Assembly (NCBI RefSeq): GCF_001434915.1
Contig: NZ_AZEF01000027.1
Location: forward strand, 52,577 to 116,576
Direction: 5' to 3'
Length of the DNA stretch: 64,000 nucleotides
DNA from: Liquorilactobacillus capillatus DSM 19910
Lineage (GTDB): Bacteria; Bacillota; Bacilli; Lactobacillales; Lactobacillaceae
The notes beneath the pieces were generated by a model that ran no database searches, was not told the origin of the DNA, and saw only the letters and a list, made by a program, of their open reading frames with translations. The position numbers and the translations under genes are program-made. Numbering within the stretch: the stretch's first letter is position 1; every line of letters begins with the position of its first letter. Positions 8,359 through 17,598 of this stretch are shown here, piece after piece.

Positions 8359-9132
8359 CTAATTATTTCCTTCTTTCAACGGTCGATAGTAAAAACCTAT
8401 TAGAGATAAGACACATAAGATAATTGCCATGCACCATAAAGCAAGTAAACTATGGTAAACACTATGTAGATTACCATGATTGAGACTGATATCCTTAATA
8501 GCGGTGAGTGCCCAGTAAGCAGGATCGACCTTAGCTATAAGCTTTGCCCAATGTGGAAAAGAGTCAATTGGCGAGAGACTTCCACCAAGTCCGGCCATTA
8601 AAATTCCCAGCAGGTTAGATAACGATAGTGCCATTACTGCGGATTTTGTCCAGCTAATTAGTAACGTACCAAAAAAGGTTAGCGTTGCTGCAAAAGAGAA
8701 AATAATAGCAATAAAGGCTACCCAGCTACCATTAATATAAAACTTAAATAAAACAATACTAAGAACAACCACAGTCACAAGTTGGAATAATTGTACTAGA
8801 TACGAAACAAATATCTTACCAAAAATGATTTCTGGCAAAGAAGTAGCAGAAACTTGTTGCCGATCCCAAGTATTCCAATTAGATTCATCAAAAAACATTT
8901 GAATTATTAATTGAAGTGAAAAAAATGAAAAGAGAATTGCTAACCCCGGGATGACTTGTTCAGAACCATTAGCATGCAAATAGCCTTCTGTGACTAACTG
9001 TATCTTAGCAGCTGGTAACATAAATGGTGCCATAACTAGCGGAACTAAGACCATAATAAATTGTACAGTAGGATCAGCTAATTGCAAGCGGCTATTTAAT
9101 TTAATAACGGCTAATATTTGATTAATTTTCAT
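8359..9132 (-). CDS. ABC-2 type exporter permease
   Basis: The 257-residue protein has six hydrophobic segments and the layout of ABC-2 permeases. A long extracytoplasmic loop follows helix 1, and the conserved stretch GGSLSPIDSFPHWAKLIAKV precedes the last helix. Its start overlaps the ATPase stop by 11 bases, indicating translational coupling. With the ATPase and TetR it forms a drug or lipid exporter cassette. Confidence 0.87.
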   Translation of the reverse strand: MKINQILAVIKLNSRLQLADPTVQFIMVLVPLVMAPFMLPAAKIQLVTEGYLHANGSEQVIPGLAILFSFFSLQLIIQMFFDESNWNTWDRQQVSATSLPEIIFGKIFVSYLVQLFQLVTVVVLSIVLFKFYINGSWVAFIAIIFSFAATLTFFGTLLISWTKSAVMALSLSNLLGILMAGLGGSLSPIDSFPHWAKLIAKVDPAYWALTAIKDISLNHGNLHSVYHSLLALWCMAIILCVLSLIGFYYRPLKEGNN

Positions 9133-10042
9133 TACAAACCCTCTTTTCTAATAACCTTGAGTAGGCCGATTCTAAATTAGCTTTTAAAATTTTTATATTA
9201 TTAAGCTGATACTGTTTAACTTTAGGATCAGCAAGTGTCCTCTGCAAGAAGGATACGTAACTTTCTTCAGAATCAACTGATAGTAACGACTCCAAATGAT
9301 CATGATTTTTTCGCCACCCCTTTAAGTTGGGGAGTTGTTTATCAAAATAGAGTTTTAGCGATGGTCGTGCATATTTGTGAATAACATCCTCCAAAGCACC
9401 AGCAAATTGGATCATACCATTATTCAAAAAAACGATACGAGCATTGAGCTCCTCCATCTCTTGGAGATAATGTGTTGTATAGATGATTGTTATTCCTTGT
9501 TCACTTAGCCTTTTAACTGCCCGAATAATTTGATTACGTGAAGATACATCTGCTCCCACAGTCGGTTCGTCAAGAAAAATAATTTTAGCTTGACTCATTA
9601 ATGCAATAGCTGAATGAAGACGGCGTTTTTGACCGCCGCTCAAGTTTTGTGCTTTATTATTTTCTAAAGTCTTCAAGTTAAAAATTGTTGTCACTTGCAA
9701 ATATTTCTGTACAATTTCTTTAGTACTTAAGCCGTTAAGTTCTCCAAAACTACAAAGATTTTGTTTGACTGTCAGTTGCGGATAAAAGGCTAATTCCTGA
9801 GGTGCAATACTAAGATAATGCGTTAAACGTTTTTCTTTAGTTAAAGAATGACCAAATATTTCGACATCACCACCATCACTTTTTAATAGACCCGTCATAA
9901 TTTTTATTAAAGTCGATTTGCCTGCTCCATTAGGACCTAGCAACCCAATAATCTCACCTGATCCGATTTCCAAATTAACTTCATTCAAAATAACATGTTG
10001 CTTGAAACTTTTGCGAATTTTTTTCAGTCGAATAGCTAACAT
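9122..10042 (-). CDS. ABC exporter ATP-binding protein
   Basis: The 306-residue ATPase shows Walker A GPNGAGKST (residues 36-44), the signature LSGGQ near residue 134, Walker B IIFLDEP, and the H-loop histidine in YTTHYLQEM. About 85 extra C-terminal residues form the extension typical of CcmA/DrrA-type exporters. It is first in the operon, preceded by AAGGAG and the TetR-operator region. Confidence 0.92.
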   Translation of the reverse strand: MLAIRLKKIRKSFKQHVILNEVNLEIGSGEIIGLLGPNGAGKSTLIKIMTGLLKSDGGDVEIFGHSLTKEKRLTHYLSIAPQELAFYPQLTVKQNLCSFGELNGLSTKEIVQKYLQVTTIFNLKTLENNKAQNLSGGQKRRLHSAIALMSQAKIIFLDEPTVGADVSSRNQIIRAVKRLSEQGITIIYTTHYLQEMEELNARIVFLNNGMIQFAGALEDVIHKYARPSLKLYFDKQLPNLKGWRKNHDHLESLLSVDSEESYVSFLQRTLADPKVKQYQLNNIKILKANLESAYSRLLEKRVCNEN

Positions 10043-10057
10043 ACTTTCTCCTTTTTG

Positions 10058-10088
10058 TTTACGTTGTAATTTATGTTTACATTGTAAA
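10058..10088. promoter_or_regulatory. Tandem TetR operator
   Basis: TTTACGTTGTAAT (10058-10070) and the perfect odd palindrome TTTACATTGTAAA (10076-10088) lie 18 bases apart start-to-start, immediately upstream of the ABC/TetR operon ribosome site. The phasing of under two helical turns fits cooperative TetR-dimer binding. Confidence 0.65.
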
Positions 10089-10319
10089 TCAAAAAAAACA
10101 TAATTACCAGTCCAGAATACATCTTTTAACGATATTTATTGTTTTTAAATTATTTATCTAGCTTAATGTCTTAATAACAATACAGTTCAAATGAGCTATA
10201 TAAAGCTAAGTTAAGCAAAGTATTATTTATAAAAATCGGTTAGCATTTTAGCTTGTTTTAAGCTATTTTTAACGATATATTGATGATAGCTAATTTACTA
10301 ACCAATTGGAGACGAGATA

Positions 10320-10718
10320 ATGATCACTTACACTAATAAGCGAAAAATAACACCGCATGAGTTAGCACAGCTCTTTCGGGAATCCGGCATACATCGACCT
10401 GTAAACGACTTACCTCGTTTAAAAACGATGCTTGAAAATGCCGACATTCTTTGGACCGCATGGGATAATGACAAGTTAGTTGGTGTAGCAAGAGCGTTAA
10501 CTGATTTTAGCTATGCTTGTTATCTTTCAGACTTAGCCGTTGCTAAAGTATATCAAAAGCAGGGAATAGGGCATACCTTGATTGAAAAACTTCATCTTCA
10601 ACTTGGTCCAGACGTGTCATTAGTTCTTCTAGCAGCAGCTTCTGCCTTAGAATATTATCCAAAAGTAGACTTTGAAAGAATTGATAATGCTTTTTTAAGA
10701 AGAAGACGTCCATTCTAA
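10320..10718 (+). CDS. GNAT-family N-acetyltransferase
   Basis: The 132-residue protein carries the acetyl-CoA-binding GNAT core: DLAVAKVYQKQGIGHTLIEKL (about residues 76-96, the QxxGxG/A motif), then a strand with VLLAAASALEYYPKVDFE matching the family's second half. The acceptor substrate is unknown. GGAGACGAG precedes the ATG. Confidence 0.85.
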   Translation: MITYTNKRKITPHELAQLFRESGIHRPVNDLPRLKTMLENADILWTAWDNDKLVGVARALTDFSYACYLSDLAVAKVYQKQGIGHTLIEKLHLQLGPDVSLVLLAAASALEYYPKVDFERIDNAFLRRRRPF

Positions 10719-10742
10719 AGACATTTTCTAAATACGTTATTT

Positions 10743-10889
10743 TTGTTGCCTCTGTCCATCATAGTCTTCTTATTCGGTGGATTAGGTAGATTACTTATTC
10801 AAAAAATTGGTCCAAAAGTATTAGTTTTTAGTGGTGTTTTAGATATAGCGTCATCATATTATAGGCTTTTATTAATAGATCTATTTTAA
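10743..10889 (+). pseudogene. MFS transporter fossil
   Basis: An open stretch reads LPLSIIVFLFGGLGRLLIQK then IGPKVLVFSGVLDIAS, the loop 'RLxxKIGPK' between helices typical of DHA-type MFS exporters. It ends at TAA 10887. There is no start or ribosome site, and the remaining helices are gone. Confidence 0.5.
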
Positions 10890-10962
10890 GTATTAGCATC
10901 TTAAAGTGTCATAGAGGTAAGCTAATCAAATATATAGTTAGGCGATTAAAGGGGACACGTTT

Positions 10963-11769
10963 ATGCAGAAATTAATTGATAATACACTTATTCATTATCA
11001 AATTGTAGGTAAGGGAGAGACGATCGTTTTTCTTCATGGTTTATGTTTAGATCTTACTTCGATGAAGCTTAGTTATCAGCACTTACTTGCTTCAACTGAA
11101 TACCAACAAATTTATATTGATCTTCCAGGAATGGGAGAGAGTTCAACTTTTTTGTCTCCCCAACCGACTGGAGATTATTTGATAAAGTTAATTATAAAAT
11201 TGCTTGACACTATTAAAGTTAACGAATTTTATCTCGGTGGACATTCTTATGGCGGCTATTTAAGTCTTGGAATTGCATATAATTGTCCCAAACGCGTGAA
11301 AGGTATTTTTTTGACATGTCCAGTTATAACAGCTAACCGAGATAAACGAAAAACTGCCCATCACCTAAATATAAAAAAGGATGATTTTGATCTTCCTAAA
11401 AGCAAGTATGCAAGCGACTTTTTAGAGATGAATACAGTCATTACAAAAACGACATGGAAAAACTATTTGCGTAAAGTAATTTCCGGTCTTGAAAAGTGTG
11501 ATTTTAGTTTTATTAAGAAACTACAGGAACATAATTACCAGAATTATCAATTGCAAGAAGAGGAAAATATTAAAAGATGGCAACCTGATATCCCGCTTTT
11601 TCTACTTCTTGGCAAACATGATCAAATTGTCGGTTTTAAGGAACAGGTACGCTTGGACACAAACTTTAAAAATAGCAGTCTACTTATTTTGGAAAATGCT
11701 GGTCATAACCTCCCAATTGACCAACCAGAGATATTTGCTAGCTGCGTAAAATCATTTTTCACAACCTAG
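10963..11769 (+). CDS. Alpha/beta-fold hydrolase
   Basis: The 268-residue protein has the oxyanion segment FLHG (residues 23-26), the nucleophile elbow GHSYGG (Ser95), the acid in GKHDQIVG, and the catalytic His in AGHNLP near residue 248. The order and spacing fit single-domain esterases or peptidases of the AB_hydrolase_1 class. The substrate is unknown. Confidence 0.88.
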   Translation: MQKLIDNTLIHYQIVGKGETIVFLHGLCLDLTSMKLSYQHLLASTEYQQIYIDLPGMGESSTFLSPQPTGDYLIKLIIKLLDTIKVNEFYLGGHSYGGYLSLGIAYNCPKRVKGIFLTCPVITANRDKRKTAHHLNIKKDDFDLPKSKYASDFLEMNTVITKTTWKNYLRKVISGLEKCDFSFIKKLQEHNYQNYQLQEEENIKRWQPDIPLFLLLGKHDQIVGFKEQVRLDTNFKNSSLLILENAGHNLPIDQPEIFASCVKSFFTT

Positions 11770-11846
11770 CTTATATTTAAAAGTTGGCAAAGATAACATG
11801 AACTACTTTAATAAGTTCCAATCCTTATGAACAAAAAATTAAACTC

Positions 11847-11892
11847 AGCTCTGATGTTAGACAGTATAAGCGACTGACATCAGGGCTTTTTA
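11847..11892 (+). terminator. Intrinsic terminator after the hydrolase
   Basis: AGCTCTGATGTTAG pairs with CTGACATCAGGGCT (two mispairs) across a 13-base loop, followed by TTTTTA. Confidence 0.8.
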
Positions 11893-11982
11893 GGACTGCT
11901 CAGACAACTAACTGATAACCTGGCTTGAAACTAGCTAGCGTCTTTGATGAATATGTAGAAAATAATCTGTTAGTCAAATAAT

Positions 11983-12065
11983 ATTTATTTAGTTTATGAG
12001 TTGACGAACAAAATAATTTGTATTATAGTTTATTTTGTTAGGAAGACATTAAACTAAATAAATAA
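11983..12065 (+). promoter_or_regulatory. marR promoter with nested inverted repeats
   Basis: TTGACG (12001-12006) and TATAGT (12024-12029) are 17 bases apart. The inner dyad AACAAAATAA (12007-12016) / TTATTTTGTT (12030-12039) brackets the -10. An outer perfect 14-bp dyad, ATTTATTTAGTTTA (11983-11996) / its complement at 12052-12065, brackets the whole promoter. MarR autoregulation is the likely meaning. Confidence 0.65.
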
Positions 12066-12081
12066 TAGAGGAGTTTATCTA

Positions 12082-12702
12082 ATGAATAAAAATAGAGTTC
12101 TAAATAGCCTTATGACGATTACACGACAATCTTTTTTAGTTTTTATGAATCAGATAGAAGAAAGACCCGATAATACATTTGAAACGCTAAAACTATTATC
12201 AGAGGAAGAAAATGTAACGGCTGGCCGAATTGCAGAAGTACTTGATATCAAGCCTTCAAGTGTCACACAAATTATTAAAAAACTTGAGAAAGCGGGGACA
12301 GTAAAGCGGATCAAATCTGAACAAGATGCTAGAATAACATTTGTTAAACTAACGGCTATAGGTCGTGAAACCCTTAATACTCGTGGCAATCTGTCAACCG
12401 GACTAAAAGAAGAAATGTTTAAAGGCTTCAGCGATACAGAACTTAAAGATCTTAGTGGTTATCTGGACCGCCTTGGTGAAAATCTAACGAGTGATAGTTT
12501 TGAAAAAAAGGTTGCAAAAACATTTGGTGATGATCGACATTGGAGACATTTTGCACAGATGTCCGCACGTTTTGGACATGCACGTGAAAAAATGTTGGAT
12601 CGACATAACTTTGAACATTATCATAATTTTTCAAATTGTGATGGTTTTAACCATGAAGATTTCAGAGGCTTTGATAGATGGAAGAGAGGACATGACAAAT
12701 AA
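12082..12702 (+). CDS. MarR-family regulator with histidine-rich C-terminal tail
   Basis: A winged helix occupies about residues 30-105 (LKLLSEEENVTAGRIAEVLD, then the recognition helix PSSVTQIIKKLEKAG and wing RIKSEQDARITFV). The protein is 206 residues, longer than the usual 140-160. From about residue 150 it carries a tail with eight histidines and one cysteine, as in DRHNFEHYHNF. The tail could bind metal. The stop overlaps the ATG of the ABC exporter by one base, so the pair is translationally coupled; the dyads upstream suggest autoregulation. Confidence 0.85.
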   Translation: MNKNRVLNSLMTITRQSFLVFMNQIEERPDNTFETLKLLSEEENVTAGRIAEVLDIKPSSVTQIIKKLEKAGTVKRIKSEQDARITFVKLTAIGRETLNTRGNLSTGLKEEMFKGFSDTELKDLSGYLDRLGENLTSDSFEKKVAKTFGDDRHWRHFAQMSARFGHAREKMLDRHNFEHYHNFSNCDGFNHEDFRGFDRWKRGHDK

Positions 12703-14492
12703 TGGCACAAAATAATAATACTCATGAACTTGCCAGAAACTCAGTAAAAGCAGACCAAACTAAATTCTCATTTAAAGAATTTATTGGGTTGATTAAACAA
12801 ACTGACCCCAAATATCTCTTATTAGTCTCGGGGATATTACTACTTACTGTCTCATCAGGTATTCAAGTCTATGTTCCTAAGTTAGCTTCCAGCCTCGTAA
12901 ATAATTTTCAAAAAGGTGTTGATTACCAGCTATTAGGGACAGTCGTAGGCCTCTTCGTTTTTTCGGCTATCGTTTCAGCTATTGGTGGAACAATACTTGG
13001 TATTTTTGGTGAAAATGTCATTCAAAACATGCGGAAAAAACTATGGAACAAGCTCACTATGTTGAAAGTTTCCTACTTTGACTCTGTAAAAGCAGGGGAA
13101 ATGAGTAGCCGTGTCACAAATGACACAACTCAAGTCAAACAGCTTTTAGCAGTGACTTTTCCACAAACGATCGCAAGCATCATCACCGTCATCGGAACAG
13201 TTTACATGATGATCAGAATGGACTGGCATATGTCATTAGCGATGGTGATAGCTGTTCCTGTTGTCATTGCCTTTATGGTTCCCATCATGGCGTTTGGATC
13301 TAAAGTCAGTCATATAAGACAAGATGCAATCAGTCGTTTTAGTGGAATCGCAACAGAAACCTTAAGTGAAATCCGTTTGGTAAAATCATCCAATGCAGAA
13401 AAACAGGCGCAACTTCGCGCTGCTGACGAAATCAATAGTCTCTATAGTGTAGGTAAAAAAGAGGCCGTCTTTGACGCTGCTATGCAGCCGATTATGATGA
13501 TGGTCTTTATGTCAATGGTTTTTGGATTACTCGCCTATGGGATGCATCGTATCGCAATTGGTGTGATGTCAATTGGAACATTAATGAGCTTTTTAATGTA
13601 TTTATTCAATCTAATTGGTGCGATGCCGGTCATTGCCACTTTGTTCTCCGAGATTGCCAAAGCAGCTGGATCAACTCGGCGTGTTCAAGAACTACTAAAT
13701 AAGATACCCGAAAACTTTGTGACAGGGAAGAAAGTTGACTTAGCAGGCAAAGCCTTGACCGTTTCAAACGTCAGTTTCGCATTTACTGACGCTCCAAATG
13801 AACCTGTTCTAACCGATGTTTCCTTTGAGACAAAGCCTAATGAGATCATTGCTTTTGCCGGTCCCTCTGGTGGTGGTAAATCAACGACTTTTAGTCTAAT
13901 CGAGCGTTTTTACCAGCCGACAAGCGGTTCGATCAAGTTTGGTGATGTTGATATAAATGATATTCAGTTAGCCGATTATCGTAGTCAAATAGGATTTGTA
14001 TCCCAGGATTCTGCAATTATGGCGGGGACGATTCGCGAAAATCTAACCTATGGGTTAAGCAAAAATTACACGGATCAGCAGCTGTGGGAAGTGCTCGAAT
14101 TAGCGTATGCACGTTCATTCGTCAAACATATGCCGCATGGACTAGACACCGAAGTAGGTGAACGTGGAACCAAAATCTCAGGTGGGCAACGCCAACGCCT
14201 CGCAATTGCGCGTGCTTTTTTACGTGATCCTAAGCTTTTAATGCTCGATGAGGCGACAGCCAGTCTTGATTCAGAATCTGAGGCAATGGTACAGCAAGCA
14301 TTAGAAAAACTGATGAAAGGACGGACTACTTTAGTTATTGCTCACCGGCTGTCAACAATTGTTGATAGCGACCGTATCTATTTCATTGAAAAAGGCCGCG
14401 TTACTGGTTCAGGCAAGCATGCTAACCTTATTAAGAGTCATAAAACCTATGCTAGATATGTAGCCGAACAATTCAAAACAGATAAGAAGTAG
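12702..14492 (+). CDS. ABC-type multidrug exporter (fused permease-ATPase)
   Basis: The 596-residue half-transporter has six membrane helices in the first 330 residues, then a nucleotide-binding domain with Walker A GPSGGGKST (near residue 386), signature ISGGQ, Walker B LLMLDEA and the H-loop in IAHRLST. It belongs to the BmrA/LmrA-like exporters working as homodimers. It is cotranscribed with, and probably regulated by, the MarR protein just upstream. Confidence 0.92.
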   Translation: MAQNNNTHELARNSVKADQTKFSFKEFIGLIKQTDPKYLLLVSGILLLTVSSGIQVYVPKLASSLVNNFQKGVDYQLLGTVVGLFVFSAIVSAIGGTILGIFGENVIQNMRKKLWNKLTMLKVSYFDSVKAGEMSSRVTNDTTQVKQLLAVTFPQTIASIITVIGTVYMMIRMDWHMSLAMVIAVPVVIAFMVPIMAFGSKVSHIRQDAISRFSGIATETLSEIRLVKSSNAEKQAQLRAADEINSLYSVGKKEAVFDAAMQPIMMMVFMSMVFGLLAYGMHRIAIGVMSIGTLMSFLMYLFNLIGAMPVIATLFSEIAKAAGSTRRVQELLNKIPENFVTGKKVDLAGKALTVSNVSFAFTDAPNEPVLTDVSFETKPNEIIAFAGPSGGGKSTTFSLIERFYQPTSGSIKFGDVDINDIQLADYRSQIGFVSQDSAIMAGTIRENLTYGLSKNYTDQQLWEVLELAYARSFVKHMPHGLDTEVGERGTKISGGQRQRLAIARAFLRDPKLLMLDEATASLDSESEAMVQQALEKLMKGRTTLVIAHRLSTIVDSDRIYFIEKGRVTGSGKHANLIKSHKTYARYVAEQFKTDKK

Positions 14493-14496
14493 CAAT

Positions 14497-14543
14497 AATA
14501 AATGGGCGTAGTCAGAACTAAATTTTGACTATGCCCATTTATT
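14497..14543. terminator. Bidirectional terminator
   Basis: AATAAATGGGCGTAGTCA and TGACTATGCCCATTTATT form an almost perfect 18-bp stem between convergent genes (ABC exporter and hydrolase), with A/T-rich flanks serving both strands. Confidence 0.85.
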
Positions 14544-14564
14544 TATATGCATTAAACGTTAAAT

Positions 14565-15716
14565 TTAATCCAGCCATTTCAAAATAGTACTTACGGCTAA
14601 ACCAATATTTCCTAATTGACAGTGATTAGCTGCAGATTCTTTAGCAGTAAACAGTCTAGCCGTCAGTGAACGAACATTAGTTAACGTGCTGATTTGAAGT
14701 GGTAATTGATCAGTAGGGACGTAATGGTCAGCCTGTCCCGAAAGAAGTAAGACATCTTGATCCACCAGTTTTGAAATTGAACTACTGTCATACCTGCTTG
14801 AGCATTCAACAAAAGCATATGGGCTTTTTACACCCATAACATGCATTCCCTGTTGAAACGCCCATTGAACCATTAAGCTTTGATCCATTAATGTCGTTAG
14901 TTTTTGGTTAAGAGCCAATTTATCCCTATGACCAGCTATTGCTTCTTCAACTTCTTTCTTTAATGGCGCCGGCAGTTGGCGGGTTACGCATTTAAATAGA
15001 CTTGGTAAGATATCGAAACAGACGACTTTCTTGATTCTTTTTTCGAATGCGGCAGCCCTTAACACTAGGTTCCCGCCAAGTGACATCCCAATCGCAATCG
15101 CATCATTAACTTTAAAATAATCCAAAACAGCTTTAACTGGTTTTTCCCATTGAGAGGTCATCGGTATTTGATGATTTTCAAGAACATATCCTTGACCAGG
15201 GCCATCGAAATAAATTACCTCATAACCAGCATCCCGGTAAACTAACATCATTCGCGTAAGTTCTTCAATGTACCCATCAAATCCGTTAATAAATAAGATC
15301 GTTCCTCGCGGCTTCTCAGGTGCGACTCGATATGCAGAAAGTTTTCCATTCTGGTAAGGAATCAAAAAATGCTGCTTATCACTTATACCATAAAATTCAT
15401 TGTTTAGCGAAATAAATTGTTCACGTAGCTTTTTCTTGTTCTTATCATCCTCAGGCAAATAGAATTCTGCCGCTCTAAAATACAACGCTGCTCTTAGCTT
15501 TTCGTTTTCATTTAGCGCTGTTTGACCCAGCTTTTCAAAATCTGCAATCAACGTCGTGTATGTCTGATCTGTTCCACCGATTGTTTTCATCTGATCTAGC
15601 ATTACCTGATCATTTGACCAATTGAAAAACCGATTCATTTGAAAATTGACGCTTTGATCTTTATTCAATTGATATATACCTACTGGAAAATCTTTTGTAG
15701 TCCATTTTTTATTCAT
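14565..15716 (-). CDS. FrsA-like alpha/beta hydrolase
   Basis: The 383-residue protein has a helical N-terminal region of about 130 residues and then an alpha/beta-hydrolase domain with FDGPGQG (about 170-176), the nucleophile GMSLGG (Ser212), the acid in SGQADHYVP and His in AANHCQ. This two-part layout resembles the FrsA/DUF1100 and 2,6-dihydropseudooxynicotine-hydrolase group that cleaves esters or C-C bonds. The substrate is unknown. It is divergent from a TetR gene at 15865. Confidence 0.8.
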   Translation of the reverse strand: MNKKWTTKDFPVGIYQLNKDQSVNFQMNRFFNWSNDQVMLDQMKTIGGTDQTYTTLIADFEKLGQTALNENEKLRAALYFRAAEFYLPEDDKNKKKLREQFISLNNEFYGISDKQHFLIPYQNGKLSAYRVAPEKPRGTILFINGFDGYIEELTRMMLVYRDAGYEVIYFDGPGQGYVLENHQIPMTSQWEKPVKAVLDYFKVNDAIAIGMSLGGNLVLRAAAFEKRIKKVVCFDILPSLFKCVTRQLPAPLKKEVEEAIAGHRDKLALNQKLTTLMDQSLMVQWAFQQGMHVMGVKSPYAFVECSSRYDSSSISKLVDQDVLLLSGQADHYVPTDQLPLQISTLTNVRSLTARLFTAKESAANHCQLGNIGLAVSTILKWLD

Positions 15717-15775
15717 TTACAATCCCTCTTTTCTTTTTCTGGTTAAACTATACAAAGAATGAACTACCGTTTACA

Positions 15776-15812
15776 ATAAGCAATAAATAGCTGTTTGTCG
15801 CTTATTAAACAG
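15776..15812. promoter_or_regulatory. Possible TetR operator in divergent gap
   Basis: Two overlapping inverted repeats sit in the gap: AATAAGC / GCTTATT and CTGTTT (15791-15796) / AAACAG (15807-15812). Confidence 0.4.
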
Positions 15813-15864
15813 GCAGACACTGATTGACTATTTAAAACGACTTAATAGATAGAAGGGGTGTAAA

Positions 15865-16446
15865 GTGTCTATAAAATCTGATTTACGGACCAAAAAAACT
15901 AATAAAGCAATATATGCTGCTTTCTTTCAGCTCATCTCTCAAAAGAAATTCAGCGAAATCACTATTAATGATATCGCTAAGCAAGCAATGATCAACCGTT
16001 CCACCTTTTATTTGCACTATACTGATAAATATGCACTGCTTAACACACTGGTCGAGGATGGAATTACTAAAGTAATTAATTCAGTATCACCTAAGTCACA
16101 TATTTCAGATAACAAGCTGGACTATAAGCTATTCGCTGCAGATCTAAGCCGCTCTTTACAAGTTATAGCAGGACAAGCTCAGTTGTTTAAATTTATTTTA
16201 AACGATCCTGAATCTTTGGGAATCAGGCAAAGAGCGGAAAAAGCGCTAAAAAAACGACTAACCAATGGTTTCCCTCTAGAAACGCACATCGTTAGAGATT
16301 TATTTTTAGAGATAGTTTCATCAATTTATCTTTCCGTTATCTGCTGGTGGCTAAACAACGATATGAAGTACTCGACCTCTTTTTTGACACAAGAGTTAGT
16401 AAAATTTTTTGAAGTAGGTCCAGAAGGTTTGCTAACTAGTGATTAA
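15865..16446 (+). CDS. TetR-family regulator
   Basis: The 193-residue protein has a TetR HTH at about residues 10-56 (ITINDIAKQAMINRSTFYLHY) and a C-terminal domain like those of the DhaS/YbiH TetR_C group, ending in a membrane-like helix pair with WW. It starts with GTG at 15865, preceded by GAAGGGG. Divergence from the FrsA-like hydrolase suggests it regulates that gene. Confidence 0.83.
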   Translation: MSIKSDLRTKKTNKAIYAAFFQLISQKKFSEITINDIAKQAMINRSTFYLHYTDKYALLNTLVEDGITKVINSVSPKSHISDNKLDYKLFAADLSRSLQVIAGQAQLFKFILNDPESLGIRQRAEKALKKRLTNGFPLETHIVRDLFLEIVSSIYLSVICWWLNNDMKYSTSFLTQELVKFFEVGPEGLLTSD

Positions 16447-16534
16447 AAATCTTCAGCTGAATAAACTCAATTAAATAATAATTTTATGATTGCGTTTGTT
16501 ATCTGTTAGTTATCTAAATACAGAGGAGAACTAA

Positions 16535-17170
16535 ATGGAGAATATTTTACTTTCGTCTCGAGCATTCATAAACAAAAAAATTACACAAGGCTTCTTAAGT
16601 TTACTAGGAAACACCAACTTTGACTCTGATCAGTTAGTAATTATTGTAAATTCAGTCAGAGAAGGGAAAAAGCATCCCCAAATGATTGAATTGCAACAAA
16701 CGGTTAAATTATTAGGATTTAAGAAAGTTATCCTCTTTGACGTGCTGTCTGATGATCCAGTTATCCTTAAAACTGCAAAGGGTATTATATTAAATGGAGG
16801 TTATGAATTTCTTCTATTAGATAGCTTAAAAAAATCTGGTCTCATAGATTTTTTAAAGTCTCTAGCGGTTCAGGGAAAACCATTTTACGGCATCAGTGCC
16901 GGAGCTATTGTCCTCGGACCTGATTTAGATTTATATAATGTCATCTATCCCGAAGACAACTTCAATAATACTTCGGAATTAACTGCGATAAATGCGACTG
17001 ATATTAGAATTTATCCGCATTATGACAAACACATAGAAATAAATCAGCAATTAGAAACTACAATAAAATATTTCGAAAAACAAACTAAGACCGAAGTTAC
17101 TAGGCTAGATAATGAACAAGCTATTCTAATAAAAAATAACTGTCTTCAATTACTTACAGCGATAAACTAA
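16535..17170 (+). CDS. Peptidase S51 family (dipeptidase E-like)
   Basis: The 211-residue protein has the nucleophile segment YGISAGAIVLGPDL (Ser121), the NGGYEF loop (about residues 87-92) and IYPHYDKH with the family histidine. These are hallmarks of aspartyl dipeptidase (peptidase E) relatives with a glutamine-amidotransferase-like fold. The family cleaves N-terminal Asp-X dipeptides or related substrates; the precise activity here is uncertain. Confidence 0.82.
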   Translation: MENILLSSRAFINKKITQGFLSLLGNTNFDSDQLVIIVNSVREGKKHPQMIELQQTVKLLGFKKVILFDVLSDDPVILKTAKGIILNGGYEFLLLDSLKKSGLIDFLKSLAVQGKPFYGISAGAIVLGPDLDLYNVIYPEDNFNNTSELTAINATDIRIYPHYDKHIEINQQLETTIKYFEKQTKTEVTRLDNEQAILIKNNCLQLLTAIN

Positions 17171-17257
17171 ATAAGTAGGGAGCATACATTAACATCTGTA
17201 TATTCATTTTTCACAGTGCAAATAATAAAGAAATTAACTTTTGAGGAGTAATAACTA

Positions 17258-17557
17258 TTGATTGCCATTCACGGAATTAACGTAGATAAAGCTGGGCGTT
17301 GTGAACATTACCATCAAGTAAACGATATTGTCGGTTTAAAATGTGCACAGTGTCAGCAATACTTTGCTTGTTATAAATGCCACGATGCACTGAAAGATCA
17401 TCATTTTGTTGCTTGCGCTAAGAATGATTTACCTGCTATATGTGGTGCCTGCAAGCATACAATGAATTTTCAAGAGTACTCTTTGGGACATTGTCCATAT
17501 TGTCAAAACAAATTTAATCCAAAATGCTCTTTACATTATGCTATTTACTTTAAATAA
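17258..17557 (+). CDS. CHY zinc-finger protein
   Basis: The 99-residue protein follows the zf-CHY pattern: CEHYH near residue 16, then CAQC, CYKCHD, H-H, CGACKHTM, CPYC and a final C-x-x-H. Enough Cys/His ligands are present for about three zinc ions. The start is TTG at 17258 with GAGGAG nine bases upstream. Related bacterial proteins are of unknown role; eukaryotic relatives such as Hot13 handle zinc and redox folding. Confidence 0.85.
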   Translation: MIAIHGINVDKAGRCEHYHQVNDIVGLKCAQCQQYFACYKCHDALKDHHFVACAKNDLPAICGACKHTMNFQEYSLGHCPYCQNKFNPKCSLHYAIYFK

Positions 17558-17598
17558 TTATTAAGTTTATTATATAGAACTATTTACTGGTACTTAAT

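Larger units (their letters stand above)
11770..12081. other. Gap with terminator, promoter and nested dyads before marR
   Basis: It holds the terminator at 11847-11892 and, from 11983, the promoter and two nested inverted repeats described separately. No gene is seen. Confidence 0.7.
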
